Shown here one piece after another: positions 37,491-47,141 of a stretch of DNA of 64,000 nt (position 1 is the stretch's first letter; every line of letters starts with the position of its first letter). This DNA is from JAWOLE01 sp963815655 (lineage in GTDB: Bacteria; Acidobacteriota; Thermoanaerobaculia; UBA5066; Gp7-AA6), in assembly GCA_963815655.1 (NCBI GenBank), contig CAWFHK010000001.1:1-64000 (forward strand). Reading direction: 5' to 3'. The notes under the pieces were generated by a model. The model saw only the letters and a list, made by a program, of their open reading frames with translations. It had not been told where the DNA came from and did no database searches. A program made the position numbers and the translations under genes.

Positions 37491-37518
37491 ATTATAGCTG
37501 GCGGCCGCCGGCTGTCAG
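37491..37518 (-). promoter_or_regulatory. promoter of fabH, leaderless
   Basis: On the minus strand, CTGACA (37513-37518) and TATAAT (37491-37496) are separated by 16 bp. Only 7 nt separate the -10 box from the GTG start codon, so transcription should begin at or next to the start codon. Confidence 0.65.
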
Positions 37519-37562
37519 CCGGACCCGGCGGCCGGCCGAGAGCGGAAAGGAAGCGCCGGGAG

Positions 37563-40082
37563 TTATTTCAGCCGGGCGATCTCGATGTCGCCGGTCGCGG
37601 CGTCGGCCTGCGCCGTCTCCGCGTAGACCTGCATGCCGGGAGCGGCGGTCACGGCGATCCGGCCGGTGGCCAGGTCGGAGGCCCCGAGCTGCTCCATCAC
37701 GAAGTTGATCCGGGTGGCCTCCCCTGCGCTGACGTCGACGGAGAGGGTGCCGATCTCGCTGCCCAGGGGGTCGTAGCCGACGACGGTCACCGTTCCGGCC
37801 GCGCCGCGATTGAAGAGGACCAGGTGGGTCCGGCGGACGGCGGTCTGCGCGATCCCGAAGCCCGTCGCGGTGCCCCCGTCGGGGATCGCCTCCGCGCCGT
37901 CCAGGGCGGCCGCGAAGGTCGCGTAATCCCCTTCGCCGCGGCGCGATGCCACGCGGGAGGACGCGGCCACGGGGGCGCCGGAGGAAACGAGGAGCGCGCC
38001 CTGCCCGGCGGAGACCCCGAAGAGCGTTCCGAGAACGTCCTCGATCACGCGGCTCTCTCCCGGCCCCAACGAGGCGGTCGCGGCGGGAGGCGTGTCCCCG
38101 GAGCCGAGAGGGACATAGGTGATGGTCACGCTGGCGGCGTTCTCCGGATCGGGGTTGGCCAGGAGCAGGTCGGAAACGAAGCTCGTGTCTCCGAACCCGA
38201 CGAGCGTCCCGAGGTTGGGAATCACCGCATCGCGCGTCGGCGCGACCGGGAGGGACGTCGCCACGTCGCCGCTGCCGCCGTCCACCACGTTGACGTAGGG
38301 CTGCACCGAACCGGACGCGACGGAAACGACGATCACGTCCCCGGGCTCGGTCGGCACCCCGAACGCCGTGGCGGCGGGGTTGAACTCCTCCGCGATGTTG
38401 GAAGTGAGCGAGAACGCCCGGGTCCCGCGCACGGTCCCGTCCGGCGCGACGAGCCTGGCCGTGGCCTGGGCGCCGGAAGGACTGAAGAGGCCGAAGACCG
38501 AGAGCTCGGAGGAGCGGCTGCCCGTGAAGAGGACCCGCGTCGCTCCCTGGCCGAGCGAGTCCGCGGCGGAAAGGGCCGGGATCGAGAAGCCGATAGAGGA
38601 GCCGTCGTCGCGCGGGCGATAGGTTCGCACGCTGGCCGCCAGGTCGGCCGGCTCCCCGCTCGTAACGCTCAACCGGATCGGTCCAAAGAGCGCCGCCAGG
38701 TCGGAGCTCGCTCCCATCAGCGCGTCGGAGATGAGCTGCGTCTCGCCCGGCGCCACCGTGAAGCTCGACCTGGCCGCGAAGGCCGCGGGGGAGTACAGGA
38801 ACAGGATGTCTCCTGAGATGGGCGCGCTCCCCCGGTTGTAGAGCGTGATGTCGGTCTTGATCCGGGGCCCGAGGATCCCGCGCGTGGCCGCGACGGGGAC
38901 GCTCAGGTCCGAGGCGCTGCCGACCGTCTGAAGCACGAAGCGCTGGAGGCCCCCGTCCGCGCCGATCCAGACCACGCCGCCGTCCACGGTGATCCCGTAG
39001 CCGTTGCTCAAGCCGTACTGGACGCGCAGGAGGCCGGGGAGGTCCGCGGTCACCGTCAGGTCCGAGGCCGCGAGCGCCTGCGGCTTCGCGGTGAAGACCG
39101 TGGGCGTGACGACCGAGTCTCGAATGAGCCCCTTCAGCTTGTTCGGCGACGCTCCGACGGCCAGGATCTCCGACGTGAGCATGACCGGGCTCCCCGTGGC
39201 GAGGTTCGGATCGAGCACGACGACGCGGCCGTTGGCGCCGGGCGCTTCCGAGACGTACAGCCGCCCGGCGAAGATGTCGAAGTGGATCGGGTCCACGAAG
39301 CCCGGGTATTCCTTGATCTCGCCGGTCGCGGTGTCGAACCGCTCCATCGTTCCGCCCGTGAGGAGGCTGATCCAGAGAAATCCCTGGTCGTCGAACTGAA
39401 TTTGCGAGGGATTCAGTCTCCCCGCGTTGGGATCGAAGAAGGTCCAGGACGTCTCGGTCGCCGCGCCCGGGACGTAGTTGACGATCCGGTTGTTGCCGAA
39501 ATCGGTCAACCAGAACGACCCGTCCGGCGCGACCACCATGTCGCTGTATGCGAAGGTCTTCGACGATCGGTAGTCCACGACGTCGAGCGTCGTCAGATCC
39601 ATGGACTGGAGCCGGCCGTTGGTCTGGGGAAGCCACACCTTGCCGTCGTCCGCGAGAAAGAAACCGGCCGGGACGGACCCGGGCGCGATCCACTCGCGGA
39701 GCTGGCCCGTCGTCGTGTCCAGGCGCGCGAAGACCGAGTGGCCCGCGTCGATCAGGCTCTCCCCGTTCTCGATGAACCAGACGAAGTCGCCGTCGATCCT
39801 GAAGTCGACCGGGTTCGCGCCGAGGTCCTTGTCCTCCCGGATCTGCCACTGCTTCATCGTCACGCCGTCGCTCTGGAGCTGGATGATCCTGTCGTTGGAG
39901 GGGACGAGGAACCAGACGGTCCCGTCGGGCTGGGTCTGGATGTTGACGCCGCTGACGGACTTGGAGCCGTCCACCGCGAGCACCGTGCCGGCCGGAATCG
40001 TCGTGGCGGTCTGGGCCGCGAGCGCCGGGCTGAAGACGAGACAGAGGACGAGCAGACGGAAAATCCGGCTCTGATGGGACAT
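37563..40082 (-). CDS. large secreted beta-propeller protein
   Basis: The 839-residue protein has a signal peptide (LLVLCLVFSPALAAQ). Its N-terminal half (about 30-370) has Vgb/NHL-like propeller blades, seen as repeated DGTVWF, DGKVWLP, DGSFWLTD and DQGFLWIS motifs. The C-terminal half has several repeated beta domains with LYNRGSAPISGDI-type strands. It is probably exported to the periplasm or surface. It is not a recognised enzyme. A TATCAT box lies 6 nt before the ATG. The 79 bp after its stop and before fabH hold only the fabH promoter and GC-rich palindromes. Confidence 0.75.
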   Translation of the reverse strand: MSHQSRIFRLLVLCLVFSPALAAQTATTIPAGTVLAVDGSKSVSGVNIQTQPDGTVWFLVPSNDRIIQLQSDGVTMKQWQIREDKDLGANPVDFRIDGDFVWFIENGESLIDAGHSVFARLDTTTGQLREWIAPGSVPAGFFLADDGKVWLPQTNGRLQSMDLTTLDVVDYRSSKTFAYSDMVVAPDGSFWLTDFGNNRIVNYVPGAATETSWTFFDPNAGRLNPSQIQFDDQGFLWISLLTGGTMERFDTATGEIKEYPGFVDPIHFDIFAGRLYVSEAPGANGRVVVLDPNLATGSPVMLTSEILAVGASPNKLKGLIRDSVVTPTVFTAKPQALAASDLTVTADLPGLLRVQYGLSNGYGITVDGGVVWIGADGGLQRFVLQTVGSASDLSVPVAATRGILGPRIKTDITLYNRGSAPISGDILFLYSPAAFAARSSFTVAPGETQLISDALMGASSDLAALFGPIRLSVTSGEPADLAASVRTYRPRDDGSSIGFSIPALSAADSLGQGATRVLFTGSRSSELSVFGLFSPSGAQATARLVAPDGTVRGTRAFSLTSNIAEEFNPAATAFGVPTEPGDVIVVSVASGSVQPYVNVVDGGSGDVATSLPVAPTRDAVIPNLGTLVGFGDTSFVSDLLLANPDPENAASVTITYVPLGSGDTPPAATASLGPGESRVIEDVLGTLFGVSAGQGALLVSSGAPVAASSRVASRRGEGDYATFAAALDGAEAIPDGGTATGFGIAQTAVRRTHLVLFNRGAAGTVTVVGYDPLGSEIGTLSVDVSAGEATRINFVMEQLGASDLATGRIAVTAAPGMQVYAETAQADAATGDIEIARLK

Positions 40083-40155
40083 CGCGCGATGATAACGCAG
40101 CGTCCCGCGGCGGCATTTCCGAGCGCCGGCCGGCGTTATCCTCCTCGAGGTAACG

Positions 40156-41268
40156 ATGGCTTCCACGTCCGCGATCGCACCCGCTCTCGCGCGCCGCACG
40201 GCTCGGGCGGCGCCCGAGCTCGTCGAGACGCTCCCCGACGGGCGGCTTCGCTGCTATTCCTGCGGCCACCGCTGTCCGATTCCCGAGGGGCGGGAGGGAG
40301 TCTGCCGGGTGCGCTTCAACGAGGGGGGCGCGCTGCGCGTCCCCTGGGGTTACGTCGGGGCGCTCCAATGCGACCCGATCGAGAAGAAGCCGTTCTTCCA
40401 TGCCCTGCCCGGTTCCGACGCGCTTTCCTTCGGGATGCTCGGCTGCGACCTGCACTGCGCCTACTGCCAGAACTGGTTCACCTCGCAGTCCATCCGGGAC
40501 CCCGCGGCGGTCGCGCAGCCGCGCGACGCCGCTCCCGAGGCTCTCGCCCGGCTGGCGCGGGAGAGCGGCGCGCCGACGGTCGTCTCGACCTACAACGAGC
40601 CCCTCATCACCTCCGAGTGGGCCGTCGCCGTTTTCCAGGAGGCGAAGAGGCTCGGCCTCTACGCCGCGTACGTCTCCAACGGAAACGGCACGCCGGAAGT
40701 CCTCGACTACATTCGTCCCTGGATCGACTTTTACAAGGTCGACCTGAAGTCCATGGACGACAAGCACTACCGGCAGCTCGGCGGCGTCCTCCAGAACGTC
40801 CTCGAAACGATCGCCGGGATCCACGAGCGCGGCATCTGGCTCGAGGTCCTGACCCTCATCATCCCCGGCTTCAACGACTCGAAGGAGGAGCTGACCCGGG
40901 CCGCCGGCTTCGTGGCCTCGATCTCCCGCGACATCCCGTGGCACGTGACCGCATTCCACCCCGACTACAAGATGACCGACCATGGTGCGACGCCGGCGCA
41001 GACCCTGGTGCGCGCCGCCGAGATCGGAACGGGAGAGGGGCTGCGTTACGTCTACGCGGGGAACCTGCCGGGCCGCGTGGGGGAGTGGGAAAACACGCGC
41101 TGTCCCGAGTGCCGGCTGGAGGTCATCGAGCGCTTCGGTTTCCGGGTCGTCCGGAACCGATTGGCGGCAGGAGCCTGCCCGCGCTGCGCGGCTCCCATCC
41201 CCGGCCGCTGGGACGCGAAGGTGGAAGGAACGACCCGCACTCACGGGATTCCCCTCCCCGTCGTCTGA
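40156..41268 (+). CDS. amrS: AmmeMemoRadiSam-system radical SAM enzyme (AmrS)
   Basis: The 370-residue protein has the PFL-activase-like form of AmrS: an N-terminal CYSCGHRCPIPEGREGVC cysteine set at 33-50, VGALQCDPIEKKPFFH, the radical SAM motif CDLHCAYCQN near 98, STYNEPL, and DFYKVDLKS. A C-terminal zinc-ribbon-like pair (CPEC, CPRC) follows. The genes that usually accompany it (Memo- and AMMECR1-like) are not in the window. Its chemistry is not established. Confidence 0.88.
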   Translation: MASTSAIAPALARRTARAAPELVETLPDGRLRCYSCGHRCPIPEGREGVCRVRFNEGGALRVPWGYVGALQCDPIEKKPFFHALPGSDALSFGMLGCDLHCAYCQNWFTSQSIRDPAAVAQPRDAAPEALARLARESGAPTVVSTYNEPLITSEWAVAVFQEAKRLGLYAAYVSNGNGTPEVLDYIRPWIDFYKVDLKSMDDKHYRQLGGVLQNVLETIAGIHERGIWLEVLTLIIPGFNDSKEELTRAAGFVASISRDIPWHVTAFHPDYKMTDHGATPAQTLVRAAEIGTGEGLRYVYAGNLPGRVGEWENTRCPECRLEVIERFGFRVVRNRLAAGACPRCAAPIPGRWDAKVEGTTRTHGIPLPVV

Positions 41269-41363
41269 ACACCGAACACCGGCCCCCAGCCTCGGGTCGG
41301 TAAACTCGCGCGCCCCAGCTCTCGTCTAAGCCCCATCTGCAGGTCGTTTTCAGGGGGGGCGCG

Positions 41364-42740
41364 ATGAGCTCGATCGATTGGACAAGAGACGCGGCCGCCC
41401 ACCTGCTCCGAAGAGCCGGGTTCGGTGGGACTCCCGCGGAGATCGACGCGCTCTACGCGAAGGGGGACGAGGGGGCCGTTTCCAGCCTCGTGGACTACGA
41501 CGCGATCGACCTGACGTCCTACGAGGCGACCCTCGCCGCGAAGAGTTACAACCTCCTGTCGTCGCGCGGAATCCAGCAGTGGTTCCTGGACCGGATGGCG
41601 TTTTCTCCCCGTCCCTTCGAGGAGAAGATGACCTATTTCTGGAACCTCCACTGGACCTCCGGGATCGCCAAGGTCAAGGGGGTCACGCTCATCCTGAACC
41701 AGAACAAGACCGAGCGGCAGTATGCCGTCGGGAAGTTCGACGATCTCGCCGTCAAGATCTCCCAGGACCCGGCCATGCTCTACTGGCTGGACAACTGGCT
41801 CTCCCGCGCGGCGCGGCCCAACGAGAACTACGCGCGGGAGCTGATGGAGCTCTACACGCTCGGCGTGGACCAGTACAGCCAGACCGACGTGACCGAGGTC
41901 GCGCGGGCCCTGACGGGGTGGACGATCCAGGGCTACACCCAGGCGGACAACTTCAACGGCGCCTTCTTCGTGGACAACGCCGCGTTCCACGACAACGGCT
42001 CGAAGACGATCCTCGGCCAGACGGGCAACTGGAACGGCCTGGACGCCGTCCGGATCATCCTCGAGCACGCGGACGCGCGGGGCTCGGTCTCCGGCCGCTT
42101 CCTCGGGAGCAAGCTCTGGAGGTTCTTCGCCTACGACGATCCGCCCGACTTCATCGTGGACCAGCTCGCTTCCCTCTATGTCACGTCGGGCCACTCCGTC
42201 CGGGAGATCGCGCGCGCCATCTTCCTCTCGCCCGAGTTCTACGAGGCGCACACGCGCAAGACCTGGGTCCGGAGCCCCGTCGAGTACGCGGTCGCGCAGG
42301 TGCGGATGCTCGAAGCGACGACCGACTTCCAGAACGCCACGAACTCCCTCTCGGGCATGGGGCAGGTCCTCTACAACCCGGAGGACGCCAAGGGGTGGGA
42401 CTGGGGCTTTTCCTGGATGAACACGGGGACCCTCTTCGCCCGCGCCACGCTGGCCAACGCGCTCGCGACCAACCGCGGAACGGGCGGGACGCGGTTCGAT
42501 CCCTCGAGCCTTCTCGCCGGCAAGGACGCTTCGACGGCGGAGAAAGTCGTGGACATCCTGGCCGACCGGCTGAACATCGCCGACGTCGCGCCCGACGTGC
42601 GGGCCGCGTGGATCGCCTACATGAACGCCAACGACGACGGGTCGCACGGGACCTGGACCAACACGACCGGGAACGTGGACAAGAAGGTGCGCGGACTGGT
42701 GCACCTGATGCTCACGAGCCCGGCGTTCCACTTGGCGTAG
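41364..42740 (+). CDS. DUF1800 family protein, copy 1
   Basis: The 458-residue protein has family features: AAHLLRRAGFGGTPAEID at 10-27, the EKMTYFWNLHW segment near 87, RPNENYARELMELYTLG near 152 and DVTEVARALTGWT. No signal peptide is visible. DUF1800 genes nearly always precede a DUF1501 gene; the pair is common in Acidobacteriota and Planctomycetes and probably exported as a complex, but the function is unknown. Its stop is 13 bp before the next start. Confidence 0.9.
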   Translation: MSSIDWTRDAAAHLLRRAGFGGTPAEIDALYAKGDEGAVSSLVDYDAIDLTSYEATLAAKSYNLLSSRGIQQWFLDRMAFSPRPFEEKMTYFWNLHWTSGIAKVKGVTLILNQNKTERQYAVGKFDDLAVKISQDPAMLYWLDNWLSRAARPNENYARELMELYTLGVDQYSQTDVTEVARALTGWTIQGYTQADNFNGAFFVDNAAFHDNGSKTILGQTGNWNGLDAVRIILEHADARGSVSGRFLGSKLWRFFAYDDPPDFIVDQLASLYVTSGHSVREIARAIFLSPEFYEAHTRKTWVRSPVEYAVAQVRMLEATTDFQNATNSLSGMGQVLYNPEDAKGWDWGFSWMNTGTLFARATLANALATNRGTGGTRFDPSSLLAGKDASTAEKVVDILADRLNIADVAPDVRAAWIAYMNANDDGSHGTWTNTTGNVDKKVRGLVHLMLTSPAFHLA

Positions 42741-42753
42741 CGAGGAGGATCGC

Positions 42754-44004
42754 ATGCCCATTTCCCGACGCGACTTCCTGCTCCGGAGCGCCGGCTTCGT
42801 GTCGGTGTCGGCCATGGTGCCGCGTTGGGCCGTGGCCGGAGCGCAGATGTTCGAGGAGTCCGTCGGAGCGACCGCGTCCGACCGCACCCTCGTCGTCCTG
42901 GAGCTGATGGGGGGCAACGACGGCTTGAACACGGTCGTTCCGTACACGGATCCGGCGTACCCGGTGGTCCGGTCTCGGATCGGCATTCCCCAGGGGAGCG
43001 TGCTCTCCCTCGACGGCCACCTCGGCTTGAATCCCGTGATGACGGGACTGAAGGCCCTCTGGGACCAGAACCGCGTCGCCGTTCTCGAGAATGTCGGCTA
43101 CCCGAACTCGAGCCTCTCCCACTTCTCCTCGCGCGACATCTGGCACACGGCCGATCCCACGCTCGCGCAGCGCCTCGGGTGGCTCGGCCGCTGGGCGGAC
43201 GCGGCGATCGGCGGCAACAGCAATCCGCTCGCGTGCGCGGCGATCTCGCAATCGCTCCCGCGCACGCTGCTCGCCTCGAGCGTCCGCGTCCCCTCCTTCG
43301 TCAACATCGCCACCTACTCGTATTCGACCGACGGGGCCTACCCGGGTGACCGCGGCAACCAGCTCTCCGGGTTTCTCGCGCAGGGCGCGGACCAGTACGA
43401 GATCGAGAACACGATCTCAGAGGTCACGGGCCTCGGCAACGCCGCGATCTCCTCGTCCAACATCCTGCAGTCAGTCGGCAGCGGGTACGTGCCGGCCGGC
43501 GCGTACCCCGCCGGGAGCCTCGGCGCGGGCCTTCTCCTCATCGCGCAGATCATCAGCGCCAACGTGGGCGCCCGCATCCTCTACGTCACCTACGGGGGGT
43601 TCGACAACCACGCCAACGAGGACCAGGACCACGACACGCTGCTCGGGACGGTCTCGGACGCGATCAAGGCCTTCTTCGACGACCTGGACGGGCACGGAAA
43701 GTCCCACGACGTCGTCCTGATGACCTGGTCGGAGTTCGGACGCCGGGTCCAGGACAACGCCTCCCGCGGAACCGACCACGGGACTTCCGCCCCGCATTTC
43801 GTGGTCGGCGACGCGGTCGCGCCGGGGATCTACGGAAACGCGCCGAGCCTCACGAGCCTGGACTCGAATGGAAACCTGACGATCGAGAACGACTTCCGTT
43901 CCTACTACGGCACGATCCTCTCGGACTGGCTCAAGGCCGACTCCGCGGCGATTCTCGGCGCGGGCTGGCCGAACATGGGCTTCATCAACAAGGCGTACAT
44001 CTAG
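42754..44004 (+). CDS. DUF1501 family protein, copy 1
   Basis: The 416-residue protein has a twin-arginine signal (ISRRDFLLRSAGF) and the alkaline-phosphatase-like DUF1501 core: LELMGGNDGLNTVVPY, HFSSRDIWHTAD, YGGFDNHANE and the TWSEFGRRVQDN...GTDHG metal-site region. It is likely exported folded through Tat. A GAGGAGG site precedes the ATG. It forms an operon with the DUF1800 gene. Confidence 0.9.
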   Translation: MPISRRDFLLRSAGFVSVSAMVPRWAVAGAQMFEESVGATASDRTLVVLELMGGNDGLNTVVPYTDPAYPVVRSRIGIPQGSVLSLDGHLGLNPVMTGLKALWDQNRVAVLENVGYPNSSLSHFSSRDIWHTADPTLAQRLGWLGRWADAAIGGNSNPLACAAISQSLPRTLLASSVRVPSFVNIATYSYSTDGAYPGDRGNQLSGFLAQGADQYEIENTISEVTGLGNAAISSSNILQSVGSGYVPAGAYPAGSLGAGLLLIAQIISANVGARILYVTYGGFDNHANEDQDHDTLLGTVSDAIKAFFDDLDGHGKSHDVVLMTWSEFGRRVQDNASRGTDHGTSAPHFVVGDAVAPGIYGNAPSLTSLDSNGNLTIENDFRSYYGTILSDWLKADSAAILGAGWPNMGFINKAYI

Positions 44005-44095
44005 CCGCCTCCACCCCGGAGGCGCTCGCTCCTCCGGCTCCCCGTCCGCGTCTCTCCCGTAGGAGTATGCTGGCCCCTTCATTCCCGGGGGAACG

Positions 44096-45496
44096 ATGAG
44101 CATCATCTGGGACCGCGAGGCCGCCGCCCATCTGGCCCGCCGCGCGGGATTCGGCGCCACTCCCGCCGAGCTGGACGAGTATGTTCGGATCGGCTTCGAT
44201 GCCACGGTCGGCCGGTTCATCGACTACGCCGAGACCGACAACTCGGCGCTCGACACGGCCCTTCAGGCCCTGACCCAGGCCGACCCGCCGGCGATCCCCG
44301 TGTACGACCTCTCGAGGATCGACGGCCTCCGCAAGTACTTTCTCCATCGGATGGTCTTCACGAAGCGGCCGCTCGAAGAGAAGATGACCTATCTCTGGAA
44401 CCTCTGGTGGACCTCCGGGATCTCCAAGGTCCTGGGCGCCACCCTGCTGCTCAACCAGAACTGGACCATGCGGCAATACGCCCAGGGAAAGTTCGACGAC
44501 ATCGTCCTCGCCATTTCGCAGGACCCCGCGATGCTCGTCTGGCTGGACAACTTCACATCGCGCGCGGGCAGGCCCAACGAGAACTACGCGCGCGAGTTGA
44601 TGGAACTGTTCACGCTCGGCGTGGACAACTACACGCAGACCGACGTCACGGAGGTCGCGCGGGCCCTGACCGGCTGGACGGTCCAGGGCTATTCGGCGAT
44701 CGACAAACACAACGGTGCGACGTTTCTGGACAACGCGTCGGCCCACGACAACGGCTCCAAGACCATCCTCGGGCAGACGGGGAACTGGAACGGCGCCGAC
44801 GCCATTCGGATCATCCTCGAGCACACCGACGCCCGGGGCAGCGTCTCCGGCCGTTTCGTGGCGAATAAGCTCTGGACGTTCTTCGGCTACCACGATCCGC
44901 CCGGCTGGGTCGTGCAGGAGCTCTCGGACGTCTACGTCTCTTCCGGCCGCTCGATCCGGGCCGTCATCGACCATCTCTTCCGGATGCCCGAGTTCTACGA
45001 GCCGCACACGCGGAAGGTCCTCGTCCGCAGTCCGGTCGAATACACGGTGGCCGCGCTCCGGCAGCTCGAGGCGACGACGGACATGTCCGTCCCCGCGGGC
45101 GACCTGATCGCGATGGGGCAGGCCCTCTTCGATCCGCCGGACGCCAGGGGTCCCGAAGGGGACATGGACTGGATCAACACCGGCACGGTCTTTGCCCGCG
45201 CTTCCACCGTCAACAAGTTCGTGACGAACCGCGGAATGGCAGGAACCCGGATCGATCTGCCGCGCCTGCTCGCCGGCGGGAACCTGGACACGGCGACCGA
45301 CGTCGTGGATGCCCTGATCGACCGCTTCGGCCTCTCCGACGTCCCTCCGCAGACCCGCGCCGTCTGGGCCGCGTACGTGGACTCCCGGTCCGACGGGAGC
45401 CGGGGGTACTGGCAGAACACCGCGTCTCAAGCCGACGTCAAGGTCCGGGGGCTGATCCACCTGATGTTGACGAGCGCTGACTACCACCTCTGCTAG
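44096..45496 (+). CDS. DUF1800 family protein, copy 2
   Basis: The 466-residue protein is a paralogue of copy 1, sharing AAHLARRAGFGATPAELD, EEKMTYLWNLWWTSGIS, RPNENYARELMELFTLG and the VRGLIHLMLTS C-terminus. It starts after a GGGGGAAC site. Its TAG stop (45494-45496) lies inside the terminal repeat of the inserted element at 45493-45772. Whether the last residue was changed by that insertion cannot be told. Confidence 0.9.
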   Translation: MSIIWDREAAAHLARRAGFGATPAELDEYVRIGFDATVGRFIDYAETDNSALDTALQALTQADPPAIPVYDLSRIDGLRKYFLHRMVFTKRPLEEKMTYLWNLWWTSGISKVLGATLLLNQNWTMRQYAQGKFDDIVLAISQDPAMLVWLDNFTSRAGRPNENYARELMELFTLGVDNYTQTDVTEVARALTGWTVQGYSAIDKHNGATFLDNASAHDNGSKTILGQTGNWNGADAIRIILEHTDARGSVSGRFVANKLWTFFGYHDPPGWVVQELSDVYVSSGRSIRAVIDHLFRMPEFYEPHTRKVLVRSPVEYTVAALRQLEATTDMSVPAGDLIAMGQALFDPPDARGPEGDMDWINTGTVFARASTVNKFVTNRGMAGTRIDLPRLLAGGNLDTATDVVDALIDRFGLSDVPPQTRAVWAAYVDSRSDGSRGYWQNTASQADVKVRGLIHLMLTSADYHLC

Positions 45497-45772
45497 CCCG
45501 GATAATTCATGAACACCCGGCCGAAACACGTGGAAGTGACTGCGACGACAGCCTTCATCGAAGGACGAGGCGATCCGAGACCGGGTACACGTTGTTCCCG
45601 CGAGAGATTTTTTCGTCAGGCAAGGAAGCCCGACGACGGCGATGCCGGGGCGCATCGCAGAGGAGGGCTGACGCCGCATGGCGGATCAGCCACGCGCAGG
45701 GGGCGCGTGGCGCCCCCTGGACCCCCGGGATCCGCGGGGCGGCCGGAGTCGTTCATGAATTATTCGGGCTAG
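45493..45772. mobile_element. MITE-like element between DUF1800 and DUF1501 copy 2
   Basis: A 280-bp block is bounded by 22-bp terminal inverted repeats: the left begins CTAGCCCGGATAATTCATGA and the right ends TCATGAATTATTCGGGCTAG, with one mismatch. CTAG (or TA) at both ends may be the target duplication. It has no credible gene; an 87-codon frame inside has no family features. The first DUF pair has only 13 bp at the same place, so this is an insertion. The downstream gene keeps its own TAGGAGAA ribosome site. Confidence 0.8.
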
Positions 45773-45781
45773 GAGAACGCC

Positions 45782-47035
45782 ATGCCGATGGATCGCCGCG
45801 AGTTCCTTTTCCGGGGAGTCGGGGTCGCCAGCGTGTCGGCGATGATCCCGCGTTTTGCCGTCGCGGGGGCCCGGTTCTTCGAAGAGACCCTGACGCCGGG
45901 ACTGGCGGGACGGGTCCTCGTCGTGGTGGAGCTCGGCGGGGGCAACGACGGCTTGAACACCGTCGTTCCGTACACGGACCCGCTCTACTCCGGCACGTTC
46001 CGCAAGACGATCGGAGTGCCGGCCGCCTCGGTGCTCGACCTGGACGGCAGGCTCGGCTTGAACCCCGTGATGACGGGCTTGAAGTCTCTCTGGGACGCCG
46101 GGAGGCTCGCCGTCATCGAAGGGGTTTCCTATCCGAACCCCAACCTCTCCCATTTCACCTCCCGGGACATCTGGCACACGGCCGACCCGAAGCTCGCTCA
46201 GCACCGGGGCTGGCTCGGCCGCTGGGCCGACGCGACGCTGGCCGGCAACGGCAACCCGCTCTCCGGCTGCGCCATCTCCCAGTCCCTGCCGCGGACGCTC
46301 CTTGCCGACAAGGTCGTTTTCCCTTCCTTCACGAACCTGGCGGCCTACGGCTACGCGACCGACGGCGCGAACGTTTCAGACGCGGCCAACCAGGTCAATG
46401 GCTTCGTCGCGGAGAACTCGGTCGAGCACGAGATCCCGACGCGCAACGAGCTGATCGGCGGGGTCTCGCGCGACGCCGCGTCGAGCGCGGCCACGTTGAG
46501 GCTCGTCGCGAGCGATTACGTCCCCAAGGCGGTCTACCCCGGCAACAGCCTGGGCAACGCGCTGAAGCTGTGCGCCGAGATCATCGTGGGCAACCTCGGA
46601 ACCCAGATCCTCTATGTGACGTTCGGCGGTTTCGACAACCACAGCTCGCAGAAGGCCGCTCACGACAACCTCCTGACGGCGGTTTCCGATTCGATCAAGG
46701 CCTTCTTCGACGATCTGGACGCGCAGGAGAAGTCGTCCAACGTGCTCCTGATGACCTGGTCGGAGTTCGGCCGCCGCGTTCAGGAGAACAACTCTCTCGG
46801 AACCGACCACGGCACGGCGGGCGTTCACTTCGTCGCGGGCAACGCCGCGGTCCGGGCCATCTACGGCCCCGCGCCGGACCTCTCCGACCTCGACGACAAC
46901 GGAAACCTGCGATGGCAGACGGACTTCCGCTCGTACTACGGCACGGTGCTGAGCGACTGGCTGAAGACGGACTCCGATGCCATCCTGGGCCCCGGATATC
47001 CGAATCTGGGGTTTCTCAACGCGAGCTACGTCTGA
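45782..47035 (+). CDS. DUF1501 family protein, copy 2
   Basis: The 417-residue protein has a twin-arginine-type signal (MDRREFLFRGVGVASVSA) and the same core as copy 1: VVELGGGNDGLNTVVPY, HFTSRDIWHTADP, FGGFDNHSSQ and TWSEFGRRVQEN...GTDHG. ATG 45782 has AGGAGAA upstream. It was probably cotranscribed with copy 2 of DUF1800 before the element inserted between them. Confidence 0.9.
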   Translation: MPMDRREFLFRGVGVASVSAMIPRFAVAGARFFEETLTPGLAGRVLVVVELGGGNDGLNTVVPYTDPLYSGTFRKTIGVPAASVLDLDGRLGLNPVMTGLKSLWDAGRLAVIEGVSYPNPNLSHFTSRDIWHTADPKLAQHRGWLGRWADATLAGNGNPLSGCAISQSLPRTLLADKVVFPSFTNLAAYGYATDGANVSDAANQVNGFVAENSVEHEIPTRNELIGGVSRDAASSAATLRLVASDYVPKAVYPGNSLGNALKLCAEIIVGNLGTQILYVTFGGFDNHSSQKAAHDNLLTAVSDSIKAFFDDLDAQEKSSNVLLMTWSEFGRRVQENNSLGTDHGTAGVHFVAGNAAVRAIYGPAPDLSDLDDNGNLRWQTDFRSYYGTVLSDWLKTDSDAILGPGYPNLGFLNASYV

Positions 47036-47041
47036 GGAGCA

Positions 47042-47123
47042 GTTGTGAATTGTGAATTGTGAATGACGGGAGCCAGGCTCCGGAACTCACGACTCACGAC
47101 TTGCAACTCGCAACTCACAACTT
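47042..47123. repeat. heptad hairpin element, TTGTGAA family
   Basis: Three tandem TTGTGAA units (47043-47063) face a longer, degenerate inverted arm of CTCACGA, CTTGCAA, CTCGCAA and CTCACAA units (to about 47123). It begins 7 bp after the DUF1501 stop and ends 19 bp before the next gene. Relatives are at 59761-59858 and 63357-63439. Confidence 0.78.
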
Positions 47124-47141
47124 CCTGATAGCCTCGCGCGG

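Noticed and set aside
37492..41244. A 1250-codon minus-strand frame over the propeller and AmrS genes
   Set aside because: It conflicts with two recognised proteins and has only low-complexity Arg/Asp-rich translation.
45509..45772. An 87-codon frame inside the 280-bp element
   Set aside because: It has no transposase motif or ribosome site, and the terminal repeats explain the block as a non-coding MITE.
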